A DNA stretch of 29,365 nt from a virus, in the IMG/VR virus record IMGVR_UViG_3300032323_000667, positions 1-29,365 of that record; one strand, written 5' to 3'. Position 1 is the first letter of the stretch; each line of letters starts with the position of its first letter. This document shows, piece after piece, positions 1 to 9,900 of this stretch. The notes beneath the pieces are model-generated. The model made no database searches, had not been told where the DNA came from, and saw nothing but the letters and a program-made list of their open reading frames with translations. The position numbers and the translations under genes were made by a program.

Positions 1-1193
1 CCTAGACCATCTTTGATATAAAGTCCCTTGGCTGTTTCAAGCAAAATATTTTCAGTACTATACCATACATCTGTAGCTGTGAAACTAGGACCAGTTACTG
101 TGTCTCTCCATATGAAGTTTTTATCAGATGCTCCTTTTACAATCATACCGCCACCGTCGGCATAGACGTCTGTTGGAGTTGCTATTTTAGCAAGTTCTAA
201 GTTTTTATCTTCTACTGTAAGAACTGATGTATTAATAGTAGTAGTATTTCCTCTTACTGTAAAATCCCCTTCTACTATTAAATCTCCGCCTACATAAGTT
301 TCGCTGTCTGGATTGGATCCGTACAATGATAACAGCTGAGCCGTAGTATCTATTCCTACAACTGTGTCAACTGCGGCACCTCTTTTGACTTTGATTGTTA
401 TGTCTTTGTCTTCGAAGTCATTTTGTATCTGTACATCACCGTTGTTAACAATGATCTGCGCTTCTTGAGATTGTCCGATCAAAATACCTCTATTAGAAAG
501 CACAGTTAACTGTCCGTCGATAATATTATCAGTGTCAGTTCTTAAGTATCTTGAAGCAGGCTGATTTCCTAAGGCATCGGCATTGGTTGCCGTTACATTA
601 AACTTTAATCCAGATAAACTTCCTACACTGAATCCTGCAAATATAGTTCCTGTGAAACCATCGATGGGTAGCTTTGGATCAAAAGTATCTTTAGAAAAGA
701 TACCTAACAATACTCCATTGTTATAAAGTTGTGTGATTACTCGATTTTGATTCAAAGAGTCTAGTATTGTGACTACTCTTAGACCGCTGACTCCTTGACT
801 GGCAGAATAAGAAGGTCCAAGTAGAATGGTATTAGTTCCGTCATAGAAAAACAGTTGTCTGTCAACATCATTGAACCAAAGATCACCAACTCCTAGATTG
901 TCTGGTTGTGAGCTAGAAATAGTTGCGGAACTCACTGGTTGAAAACTTGTTCCTGTATAGACTTTTAGTTTAAGTTCTGATGAATCAAACCATATTTGAC
1001 CCTTGATAGGGCGTTGTGGTTCTGATGTGTCTGCAAAATTTTCTAAAAGTTTTACAAAGTTTTCATTTAAAGATTCGCCGAATCCCGAATAGTTTTTTCC
1101 TATCAATGTTATATCAGTAGACAGCTGATCTACTTGACCATCCGCCACTGTTGCTAATATTGATCCGTCTGTTTTGTTAATCGTATATGCCAT
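1..1193 (-). CDS. Fibre-like virion structural protein, C-terminus cut by window edge
   Basis: The reading frame is open from ATG at 1193 to the window edge (397 complete codons). AAGGA at 1201-1205 lies 7 nt before the ATG, which supports this start. The N-terminal half is clearly paralogous to the adjacent 698-residue collar protein: both share an NFA..EP..P..GQ.W..SS block near residues 50-70, a G..W.N.V..QL block, and SKD.F.PK near residue 170. Further on, a passage reading VLTVEDKNLELAKI is of a kind common in the shafts of marine T4-like virion proteins. The gene begins 10 nt after the collar gene and is probably co-transcribed. The likely role is a tail fibre or baseplate-attached fibre exposed on the virion. 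The receptor-binding end is not visible, so the exact function is inferred. Confidence 0.8.
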   Translation of the reverse strand, partial: MAYTINKTDGSILATVADGQVDQLSTDITLIGKNYSGFGESLNENFVKLLENFADTSEPQRPIKGQIWFDSSELKLKVYTGTSFQPVSSATISSSQPDNLGVGDLWFNDVDRQLFFYDGTNTILLGPSYSASQGVSGLRVVTILDSLNQNRVITQLYNNGVLLGIFSKDTFDPKLPIDGFTGTIFAGFSVGSLSGLKFNVTATNADALGNQPASRYLRTDTDNIIDGQLTVLSNRGILIGQSQEAQIIVNNGDVQIQNDFEDKDITIKVKRGAAVDTVVGIDTTAQLLSLYGSNPDSETYVGGDLIVEGDFTVRGNTTTINTSVLTVEDKNLELAKIATPTDVYADGGGMIVKGASDKNFIWRDTVTGPSFTATDVWYSTENILLETAKGLYIKDGL

Positions 1194-1203
1194 TATTCAA
1201 TCC

Positions 1204-3300
1204 TTAGAATGCAGGTGGGCCGCTTCTTATAATATAGTTGATAGTAAGATAGGGATTCATTACAGAGAAAGGTTGACCAAGAGCTGTTGAATTTACCGAA
1301 CCGGTGGTATTTAAATATTGTGCCTGTCCTGGAGCGGTTGGTCCGAGGCCAGGTCCCGGAGATGCACCGGGAACCACTGAGGATGATACTTTTATTACTG
1401 AAAACTGTTGATCACTAGATGCTGGTTTTAAACTGTGATCGTGATCTGGAATATTTCTTTTTTCTAAAATGTTTGTCGATGATCCTGCTGATCCACCTAG
1501 TGTATCTGCAGATGTACCAGAAACTCTATCAGCATTTCCGCCACCACCGTCAACGAATCCACCTAAAATGTTTGGTACTGTTAGTCCGTTATCCATATTA
1601 TCTCTGCCTAGAGGGAATCTTCCTCTTAGGTCCGGAAGTTTAAAAGTGTTAACTCCTAGAGTAGCTATACCATATGAGGTTCCGATAACGTCGTAGAGAT
1701 TTCCATATTTGGCTCTTTCAACTTCGGATCCGTCGCAGAACAAGTAACCTTCCGGAACGTTGGATCCAGCAAAAGGTAATATTGTTCCGATTGGTATACC
1801 TAGGTCACCCACAAACACGTCTCGAGATTGTTTTAATAGTCCGGTACCGGGTCTAAATACTAATATAAAATCACTTTCGATAGACTTATTTGGAAATGGC
1901 TCGTCCTTAGATTCAATAATATTACTGGTTAGGGAAGTATTAAATGTCTTGCTAAATTCTCCAGCACCGTTAAATGTAATAGTGTTAGAAGATACGTCTC
2001 CAGATAATCTAAAACTAGTAACGTTTCTTAAACTAGTAGCTGTATTTGCATTACCGCCAACGTCACCGTCTAGAACACCCCTTAGGAAATCAGCTTGTAT
2101 AGTCTTAGCATATACAGTTCTAAATCTCTTTCCTGTTGTTGCAGGTTGACCGATATCTTTAGTTTCGGTTTCGCTCGGAACGATATCTTCTATTAATGAT
2201 GTGCCAGCAACTGTAAAGTTGCCGCCTACTAAAAGATTTTTAGCAATAGCAGCACCACCTGCGGTTCTAAAGCTACCATTGTTTAGATTTGTACTTGTGT
2301 CAGTGTTGTTAATAATCACAGTACCTGTGGTCTGAATATTACCGTCAACGTCAAGTTCTTGCGTTGGACTTAATACGTTGATACCGACTTTATTTTCAAC
2401 GACTCTTAATACAGTAGTTGCAGTACCTTCTCTATTTGTTTGTAGATCAATACTAGAACCTGCATTACCATTATAGATTCTAGCAGATGCAACTGAAGTG
2501 CTTATTCTGAAGTTGCCGTCAACACCTAAAGTTAAACCTGCATTATTTCGTATGTTAAGACCAAATTCTGTAGTGTTAACAATATCGGTTCTTAAAAATT
2601 TACCAGCTTCTACTTTAATGTCATTGATTGTTAGTGCATCAGCACTTGAAGCAGTACCGATGACCTTAGGTCTTAGACCGCCTTCAAAATCTGCAAGCTG
2701 AACTTCATCAGTGGGGTCACTGATATTGAGACCTGCTCGGATAGTGTTAAAACCTGGAATACTTACTTTTGGAGTAAAACTATCCTTACTGATGATAGCT
2801 ACCGGAACTTCGTTGACTAGCACCTTTACAATTTTTCTTACGTTGTTATCTGAATCGTCAACTGACTCGATAACTGGTCCGGTTCTTAGTCCTTCTTCTG
2901 TACTAAATTCTGGTCCTACTAGAACCCAGGCTGCTCCGGACCATACATATAACTGTTGAGTAACTGTGTTTACCCAAACTTCTCCAATTTTGTCAGCAGC
3001 CACTGATGGAGCTGTTGGAGATTTCTGAATACCGGAACTTGATTTCCAACTGGTGTTATCGAAAATGTTCAATGTTCCAGTGGAACTGTTATACCATAAC
3101 TGTCCCTCAACTGGGTTAACTGGCTCGTTAGGACTTGCAAAGTTTTCTAAAAGATGTAGAAAGTTTTCTGCAATAATTTGTCCGTAACCGGTTACGTTTC
3201 TTCCAGGAAACTCTAATGTGGTATCTGTGTTAGATGTATTGTCGTATACTGTAATCGGAGATTTAGTATCGCTGTCGGTAAAATTTACATTATACGGCAT
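1204..3300 (-). CDS. Tail-collar-domain fibre protein (T4 gp12-like short fibre candidate)
   Basis: This is a 698-residue protein. The N-terminal region of about 180 residues, shared with the next gene, probably attaches it to the baseplate. The middle holds beta-shaft segments, including a VYAKTIQADFLRG...GNANTATSLRN stretch and an LSGDVSSNTITFNGAGEF unit. The C-terminal third is a phage tail-collar domain: IGTILPFAG and EGYLFCDG near residues 500-525, LPDLRGRFPLGRD near 555-570, and a terminal NPYLTINYIIR. This domain is found in T4 gp12 and many fibre tips, where it aids trimerisation and host binding. GAGGT at 3307-3311 lies 6 nt before the ATG, and the upstream gene stops 2 nt away. The collar call is firm. 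Equivalence to gp12 rather than another fibre is inferred from its place at the end of the baseplate cluster. Confidence 0.9.
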   Translation of the reverse strand: MPYNVNFTDSDTKSPITVYDNTSNTDTTLEFPGRNVTGYGQIIAENFLHLLENFASPNEPVNPVEGQLWYNSSTGTLNIFDNTSWKSSSGIQKSPTAPSVAADKIGEVWVNTVTQQLYVWSGAAWVLVGPEFSTEEGLRTGPVIESVDDSDNNVRKIVKVLVNEVPVAIISKDSFTPKVSIPGFNTIRAGLNISDPTDEVQLADFEGGLRPKVIGTASSADALTINDIKVEAGKFLRTDIVNTTEFGLNIRNNAGLTLGVDGNFRISTSVASARIYNGNAGSSIDLQTNREGTATTVLRVVENKVGINVLSPTQELDVDGNIQTTGTVIINNTDTSTNLNNGSFRTAGGAAIAKNLLVGGNFTVAGTSLIEDIVPSETETKDIGQPATTGKRFRTVYAKTIQADFLRGVLDGDVGGNANTATSLRNVTSFRLSGDVSSNTITFNGAGEFSKTFNTSLTSNIIESKDEPFPNKSIESDFILVFRPGTGLLKQSRDVFVGDLGIPIGTILPFAGSNVPEGYLFCDGSEVERAKYGNLYDVIGTSYGIATLGVNTFKLPDLRGRFPLGRDNMDNGLTVPNILGGFVDGGGGNADRVSGTSADTLGGSAGSSTNILEKRNIPDHDHSLKPASSDQQFSVIKVSSSVVPGASPGPGLGPTAPGQAQYLNTTGSVNSTALGQPFSVMNPYLTINYIIRSGPPAF

Positions 3301-3302
3301 TA

Positions 3303-3971
3303 TTATACCTCACTAAAACTTGTTAAACTCTGAACCCTAATCGTATAATCGATCTGTAACAGTCTGTTTAACGATTTTTGTACAGGGTGAAAAACTACAT
3401 GAGTTAACAGTTTACCATTGCCATCAGTACTGTAACTTTTTAAACCTAGCTCATCAAACACAAAATCTCCGCTAAGATCCTGACTGTTATCAAACGCTTC
3501 TTGACCGTCGGGTTCTCCGTAATCTAATAGACAACTTATAATGATATCACTATAGGTAGCACCGCTTAGATGTCTTATTTCCATTTTATTTCTAACAGGA
3601 TCGCTGTTTGCACTGGCATTTTGATCTACAATTTTGCTATAAGTCTGATTATAAAGACTAGAGTTTACTCCGATAGTGTTAGGAGTAAGATATGCAATAA
3701 GCCCAGTTGGATCAACTACTGTTCCTCCTGTACCAAAAACCATTTCATATATGGTTCCTTGCCCTTGGTTTGATAGCGAGTTAACCATGGCCACGCTCAT
3801 ATTCTCATAATGAATAGCGTTTCTTTTATCAATAAAAACTTCTTTAGTTTGTGGATCAAATATCTTAATGTGACCTTCAAAATGAAACCCGCCTGTTTCG
3901 TTGGGTTTCTTCTCGGCCGTGTGTTGCTGATCTTGTAAATTTTGGGGCATTTTTGGATCTTCCGTCGTCAT
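3303..3971 (-). CDS. Conserved virion-associated protein of unknown function
   Basis: I do not recognise a characterised family for this protein of 222 residues (215 from the second Met). It has no signal peptide and no membrane segment. The first 25 residues are polar and probably disordered; the rest alternates short hydrophobic strands, as in a small beta-rich structural protein (for example GHIKIFDPQTKEVFIDKRNA and QIDYTIRVQSLTSF). It sits between the giant baseplate protein and the fibre gene, where T4 encodes baseplate connectors and fibre sockets (gp9-gp11), so a fibre adaptor role is a reasonable guess only. The start is ambiguous. The first ATG (3971) has no Shine-Dalgarno and lies 4 nt from a late-promoter-like octamer. 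The in-frame ATG at 3950 has GGAAG at 3959-3963 and fits that promoter better. Confidence 0.7.
   Translation of the reverse strand: MTTEDPKMPQNLQDQQHTAEKKPNETGGFHFEGHIKIFDPQTKEVFIDKRNAIHYENMSVAMVNSLSNQGQGTIYEMVFGTGGTVVDPTGLIAYLTPNTIGVNSSLYNQTYSKIVDQNASANSDPVRNKMEIRHLSGATYSDIIISCLLDYGEPDGQEAFDNSQDLSGDFVFDELGLKSYSTDGNGKLLTHVVFHPVQKSLNRLLQIDYTIRVQSLTSFSEV
3959..3963 (-). promoter_or_regulatory. Shine-Dalgarno favouring the internal start at 3950
   Basis: On the minus strand this reads GGAAG, 8 nt before the in-frame ATG at 3950. No comparable site precedes the outer ATG at 3971. It therefore argues for a 215-residue product. Confidence 0.45.
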
Positions 3972-3975
3972 ATCT

Positions 3976-3983
3976 TATTTATT
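3976..3983 (-). promoter_or_regulatory. T4-type late promoter element AATAAATA
   Basis: The minus strand reads AATAAATA, differing by one base from the T4 late core TATAAATA. It overlaps the stop codon of the giant gene and could launch a separate late transcript for the 222-residue protein and the fibres. Late transcripts in T4 start a few bases downstream of the core, which would place the start near 3970 and leave the ATG at 3971 without a leader. Confidence 0.5.
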
Positions 3984-6900
3984 ATGGCAAATCAGTGCGC
4001 TTTTTATCTATGAAGTTTGCTATCGGAGTATTGTTATTCAACAATGTTACCCCGGAACTTGCAGTAGTTTCGCCTCTTTCATACCATAATTTTCCTACTT
4101 TCCTTATTATTAAAATGCGTGTTCCTGCAGGAACAACGTTGGTTAATCGTATGCTAGGATTAATACCGTCCACTGAAAACTCAGCTTCTAAAATCTTATC
4201 TGCCTGTGGACTTACGGAACCTAGCGTTTCATCGTAGACAGTTATAGGATCTTTTCTTAATCTTTTACCTGCTACAAATACTTCGATAATGTCCGAAGGA
4301 CCAAAGTCCGATGGTATCGTTGTTCTAGTCCAGTTGTTTCTAGAAGATTTTGCTGGTACAAAATCCAATGGACCTACAACCAACGAACTGCCGTCGCTGA
4401 CAAAATCTGTTCTTTCTTGCGAATCCGAATAAGGTATATTTTCAGTATAACCTAGATTTGATAATGTAGTGCCTGTAGAGTATACTGTGCCTATAGCTGT
4501 TCCTAGTGCTCCTCTTCTTAGCTGTCCTAGTACATTACCTTGCTTAGACATATACTGTATTTTTTCTCCGCTTATCTCTATGATTCCCGGAATGTTTTTA
4601 GACAGGATAGGCTCATCTAACGAGGATGCGTCATTCACTTCTATGGTTTGATCATAGTAGGTAAGATCTTTAGTTAAGAAAATACTTCCGATGGAATATC
4701 TCTTGTAATAGCTGATATTCAGCATGTCTTTGTGTATTTCAAAGGCTGTAGGTTCTTTATAAATGTTATTTCCAAATTCTATTATTTCTACCCTATCACC
4801 AGATACAGAAGGAACTTTTATATATACAACATTTCTCGGAACCTCAACTGTATACTCTGTTTCATTGATTAGTCGTTGACCGTTCAAGTATACTCTAACA
4901 TATGAAGAACTTAAAGGCGTTCTCTTAAGTTGATACGATGACTGTCCACCTGTATAGATGTCTGAGACTAGATCAAACGTAGGATATTCTGAGAACCAAG
5001 TAACATCTAATCTTGTTCCGTTTACAAGAACCACTGCTGGATCTATAACTAGAATGTCGTTTGATTCAATCGTATATTCTGTGTTGTTAATAATTTCTAT
5101 CTTGATAACATCATTTATTTCTAACACATCAGCGTTAACAATGACTTGTTCTGTAGTACCGTCATAGACATAGGCGGTAACGAAAGGTTGTAAAACATTA
5201 TTAATATATACTTTAATATCTACAGAAGTTACAATAGTTTCTGGATCTACACCAACTGGTATAATGTTGTTAGTACCATTGTAGACTGTGTAATAAGTAT
5301 CAGGTCCTTTTAGTTTTATTCCGTCTAACTCGACTATGATAGACGATTGAATCGACCCTCTTGATAGAGATACAAATCTATCTAGTTCAAATCTATTAGA
5401 AGAGCTAACAACAAAAGACTGTCTATTAACTCTTATTGCAGATTGTTGACTGCTATCTGTATCTAACGCTGCGGCAAGAGATATAATTTTTACTATTTGT
5501 CCTTGAGTAGGTACTACCGAGAACTGTACCATAGTTCTATTGGTTACAAGATCTGCTCCGGTAGTTTCTCTGATTTCGGTACTATTGATAAAACCTACAT
5601 CAACTTCAACACCGTCTACTGTTACTAACACTGATGATGTATCGGTAAACTTAGCCTTGGTTAAAAATAAAGTTGTAGTTCCGTCGCCGATAAACTCACT
5701 GTAGTCAAGCAATGCTGCGCCACCATAACCTATGGCAACTATTTCTATTACTTTATCAACCTGAGGGGCTGTATCAAAAACTATTTCGTTGGTGGCAAAA
5801 TCAATCGTATAGTCAGCAGTGCTGTCATCAGTATAATCATATCTAATCTTATCTACATAGACTGCTACAGATTGTGAATCTATTATTTCTAGACCGATCG
5901 AATATCTTGTGGTTGATCCATCGGATTTAATCACGTGCATCTGTAACGGTGCGGCTCCTGTAGAAGTTAACTGGAACACTTTAATAGATACACTGTCTAG
6001 CACTTGTCCCGGAATGTTTTCTTCAGGGGAAGGCACTGATTCTGGAGATATAAACTTGCCTCCATCGACTGTGATTTCATCAGCAGTTAGTCCTGTAGCA
6101 GTCACATAAGATCCAGCTACTGCCGACAAAGTTCCTCCACTGAGATTAGTGTCTAAAAGGTTAGGATCGCTGATAGATACAGATCCATCGCTTTCGAAAG
6201 GTCTGAATATAACAATATCTCCGTTGTTTAAATCAACGTATTGTTGAATATTAAATGTTGCTGTGCTACCGTCACCGACTATAGAAGGCATTTGTGCATC
6301 AGGATTTATAGCACTCGACGAATCCCAGTTATTAACATACATAGGATCATCGATCCTTACTGTACGACCTTGCCATCTTGCTCCTTTAATATAAACAGAA
6401 ATCATCTGATCTTCAATGGGAGTATAAGGTAAAGTAAAAGTCAACAGTTGCCATGTAGACGGAAACTCATCAGGGGGCTCATTGATATTAGTTACAAGAG
6501 CTTTATATGTTTTTCCATTATAACTTACAACAGATCCAGATTTCCATTCTTCTGATTGAGAATAAACTTCAGAATCAACAACAATATAATAATCTGAATT
6601 TGATTCTATACTGTCCCAACTATCTGTAAACCAAGGAAGGGCATCCCAGCCGCCTGTGATGTCAAATGTTGTGCCTTGTATTTCAACACCGCCAAAATCT
6701 ATGCCGGTCATTAGTTGTGAAACATCTTTGCCCAACATTCCTGGTTTAGGATCATAATATTTGTCGATTCGATTTACTGCATCAAATAACAAATCATTCT
6801 TTTCATAAGAGATTTCTATCAAATCCCCCTGTGCAGGAGTAATAACAAATATTAATCTACCTTTTAACAAAGTAGCGTTACCCACCTTTTGATAAAATAG

Positions 6901-9900
6901 ACTTATCGAATATTCATTTTGTAAAATAATTTGACCATTCTTAAATATTGATATCTTACTTTTATCTCTAGTTGGAGGATATTTTAGATCGAATGCCGAA
7001 ACTCGTCCAGTGGCTGTGAATGTTTCATTCTGAATAAACTGTGTGAATATTCCGTTTTTAGAGATTCTATCAAACTTAACTTGTAGATCAAAGGTTCTAG
7101 CTTTAGAGTAATCTAATATAGCTACAGCCTTGGCAATCTTCCTAGAAGCTCCCGAACCATTTCCTCCAACTAGTGTAACTGTAGGAGTTTTAGTATATCC
7201 CGATCCTATATCAAGCATCTCAATTCCAGATACTTTACCATTAGATATATAGGCTTTGGCAACAGCACCTGAACCGTTACCTTCAATTAATACCTTGGGA
7301 GGAAATGTGTATCCCGATCCCTGATTAGATATAACAATAGATGCAATACTGAATCCAACATTATCTGTCCAATACTTCCAAGGATAATCATTTAATCTAT
7401 TGAAACTTTCATTGACAGGCAATATTTTTCCATCTCTTGCAGAAAACGCTGGTGGCAAATCAAAGTCTGTTACATCTGAATTAGTATTCTCGATAGTGTC
7501 ATACCTGCTGGTATATTCTCTTACTGTTGTTCTATAAGGTTTTATTTCTTCTAGATATTTTTCGTAAGACTCAAGACTATCATTTTTATAGTTTATTTTT
7601 TGTTCAAGAGAACCTATATTGTGTATAGCATTAACAAAGCTGGTCTTAAATACCCAGTCGACTCTATTTTGTTGTTCATGTAAAACATACCTAATCGATG
7701 AAAAGAATAAGTTGTTCCATTCTACTCTAATATCGTCGATAAAAATATTTTCTTTAACAGCTTTAAAAATGTTTCTCAATTCTGTAGTAGGATTAGAATC
7801 ATAGAGATTAGCATCATAAGTTCCTACTTGATCGAATCCCAGAGCTGAGGTCGAAACATTATACAACGTATCTAATATTTCGATGGTTCCATTTTCTCTT
7901 CCTACTAGAGAATATTTTCCGTCTATTTCACCACCATCAAATCGTTCCAATACAGCCCAGCCACCTGCGCCATATTCCTTGATTCTTAATAGGTCGCCGA
8001 TATCAAGATTTACTAAAGTTTCTTGATAAAGACTAGTTATTTCAGCTACGATTCTCGATTGAGTTCCGTAGCCCTCTTTCCACCAATCAATAAACTTCCA
8101 ATACTTACGAGTATCGAATCCCTGTGTTTTTGTTCTATAAAACTGTCTACGTTGTTGATCCCAAGAATACACACTCCAGAATCCATTTAGAGTTTCATCA
8201 GATTTTACAAGAACACTATATTGCCTTACATTGGCAATGGCGGAATCATATTTTTTGCCTCGAGTAATAACTGTAGCCGACTTTACTCTTCCTTGTGTGT
8301 CTAAAGAAATAGCAGCAGTAGCTCCTTTACCGTTACCTTGTATTTCGATATACGGAGTAACTTTATAACCAAAGCCCGAATCGACAATATCTATCGTATC
8401 GATTTCTCCATCGATAACATTGACTTTTAATATTGCTTGCCTTACTCTATTTGGGAAGAAATCGCTGAGAACATCTCCTAGCTGTTGAATTTCATTGAAT
8501 GTTTCAACTGAGATATCGTATTCGTTTAACTCTAAACTTGGCTCTGGATCAACCAAAGATAGATTTTCATAGTTGATGATATCTGCAAAAGGTCTTGAAT
8601 ATAAGATTTGATTGATTCTTTGTATCGCTATTTTTAATGCTTCAAATCTATCAACAAACATTCCCTGACGAGGTCTATACAAGATTCCATATCGTCTCTT
8701 TTCAGGAATATTAGGATCAGGAACAGCATTTCCTGTGTTGTCAAAACCAACTAAACTGTCAATCCATTTATTTTCCACTGACTCTGAAGGTAAGCTGTCT
8801 GCTACACCTTCTGAAACCAACTGATATTCTTTGTGTACAAGATTCAACTGCTCATTGTTTGCGAACTCAATGTTTAACAGATTATTAGTAGAACTAAGTT
8901 TACCAACAATGTTATAAGCTAAGATCTTATCAGAGTCAACAAATGCTACCATAGGCAACCCCGACGATGCCGGATTTTCTATTATATTAGCAACATCAGC
9001 AGCTGATATTTTTCTAGATACATTATCTGTAGGTACTATGGTGCTGCTCTTAACCCAATAGTAATATAGTGTATCCGACGCTTCGCCGGTTGTTGCATTT
9101 GTAAGAACTTTTACTGAATACACATCATCATTGGGATATAACGGCTGGCCGCTGATTCCATTTGACAATCCGTCTACTGTATCGGCTAATGCACTCCATT
9201 CGCTAGGTAGTAATCTAGTTTCAATCCATTCGTATACATCAACAGATGCACCGTTTGCAAGTTTATTCCAGTTACCTATTCTGTAAGAAAGATCCCCTTG
9301 CTCATAGTAAATCCATTTGGCAGTAGATATATTCCACCATAACATTCCTACATTTTTAGAGAACCAGGCTGTATCTTGATCTACAATAACTTGATCAGAT
9401 CCAATAGTGTAAGTCGCTGGATCATATGGAACTTTGTATTTTATTTCTTGGTCAGCTATTCCTAGTATTTTCAACTTTGCAGAATCAATAACTGATACAT
9501 CTTCAATCTTAGTATCTCTGTCGTCATCGATCAATCTGATGTTTCTAACTAGAGAAATGTCTGTTAGAGGTTCTTGTTTTGCTAAAACAGTTATCGGTTC
9601 TATAGAAGAATTTTTTCTAAATGTTCTAACAGTTCCGGCAGGTGCGCCATTGACTTTATATTCCGGCGACCCGACAACTGTCACTGAACTAGTTGTGTCT
9701 ACTGCATAACCAAAGGATTCGTCTGGAGCAAGAGTGGCTTCTAATTTTTCAGCTAGTAAGTATCTTCCATTTACTCTTTCAAACACATAAACTTGTCCAG
9801 TAAATCCTACAAACTCAGAAAATACTGTTCTTCCTTCATCGAAGGTGGTATTGTCATCGAAGTAATAATAATCTCTGAAGCCTGCATTTTTTGCACCAAC

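Noticed and set aside
1760-2149. 129-codon plus-strand frame opposite the collar protein
   Set aside because: Antisense shadow of a gene with a clear domain; no start signal or motif.
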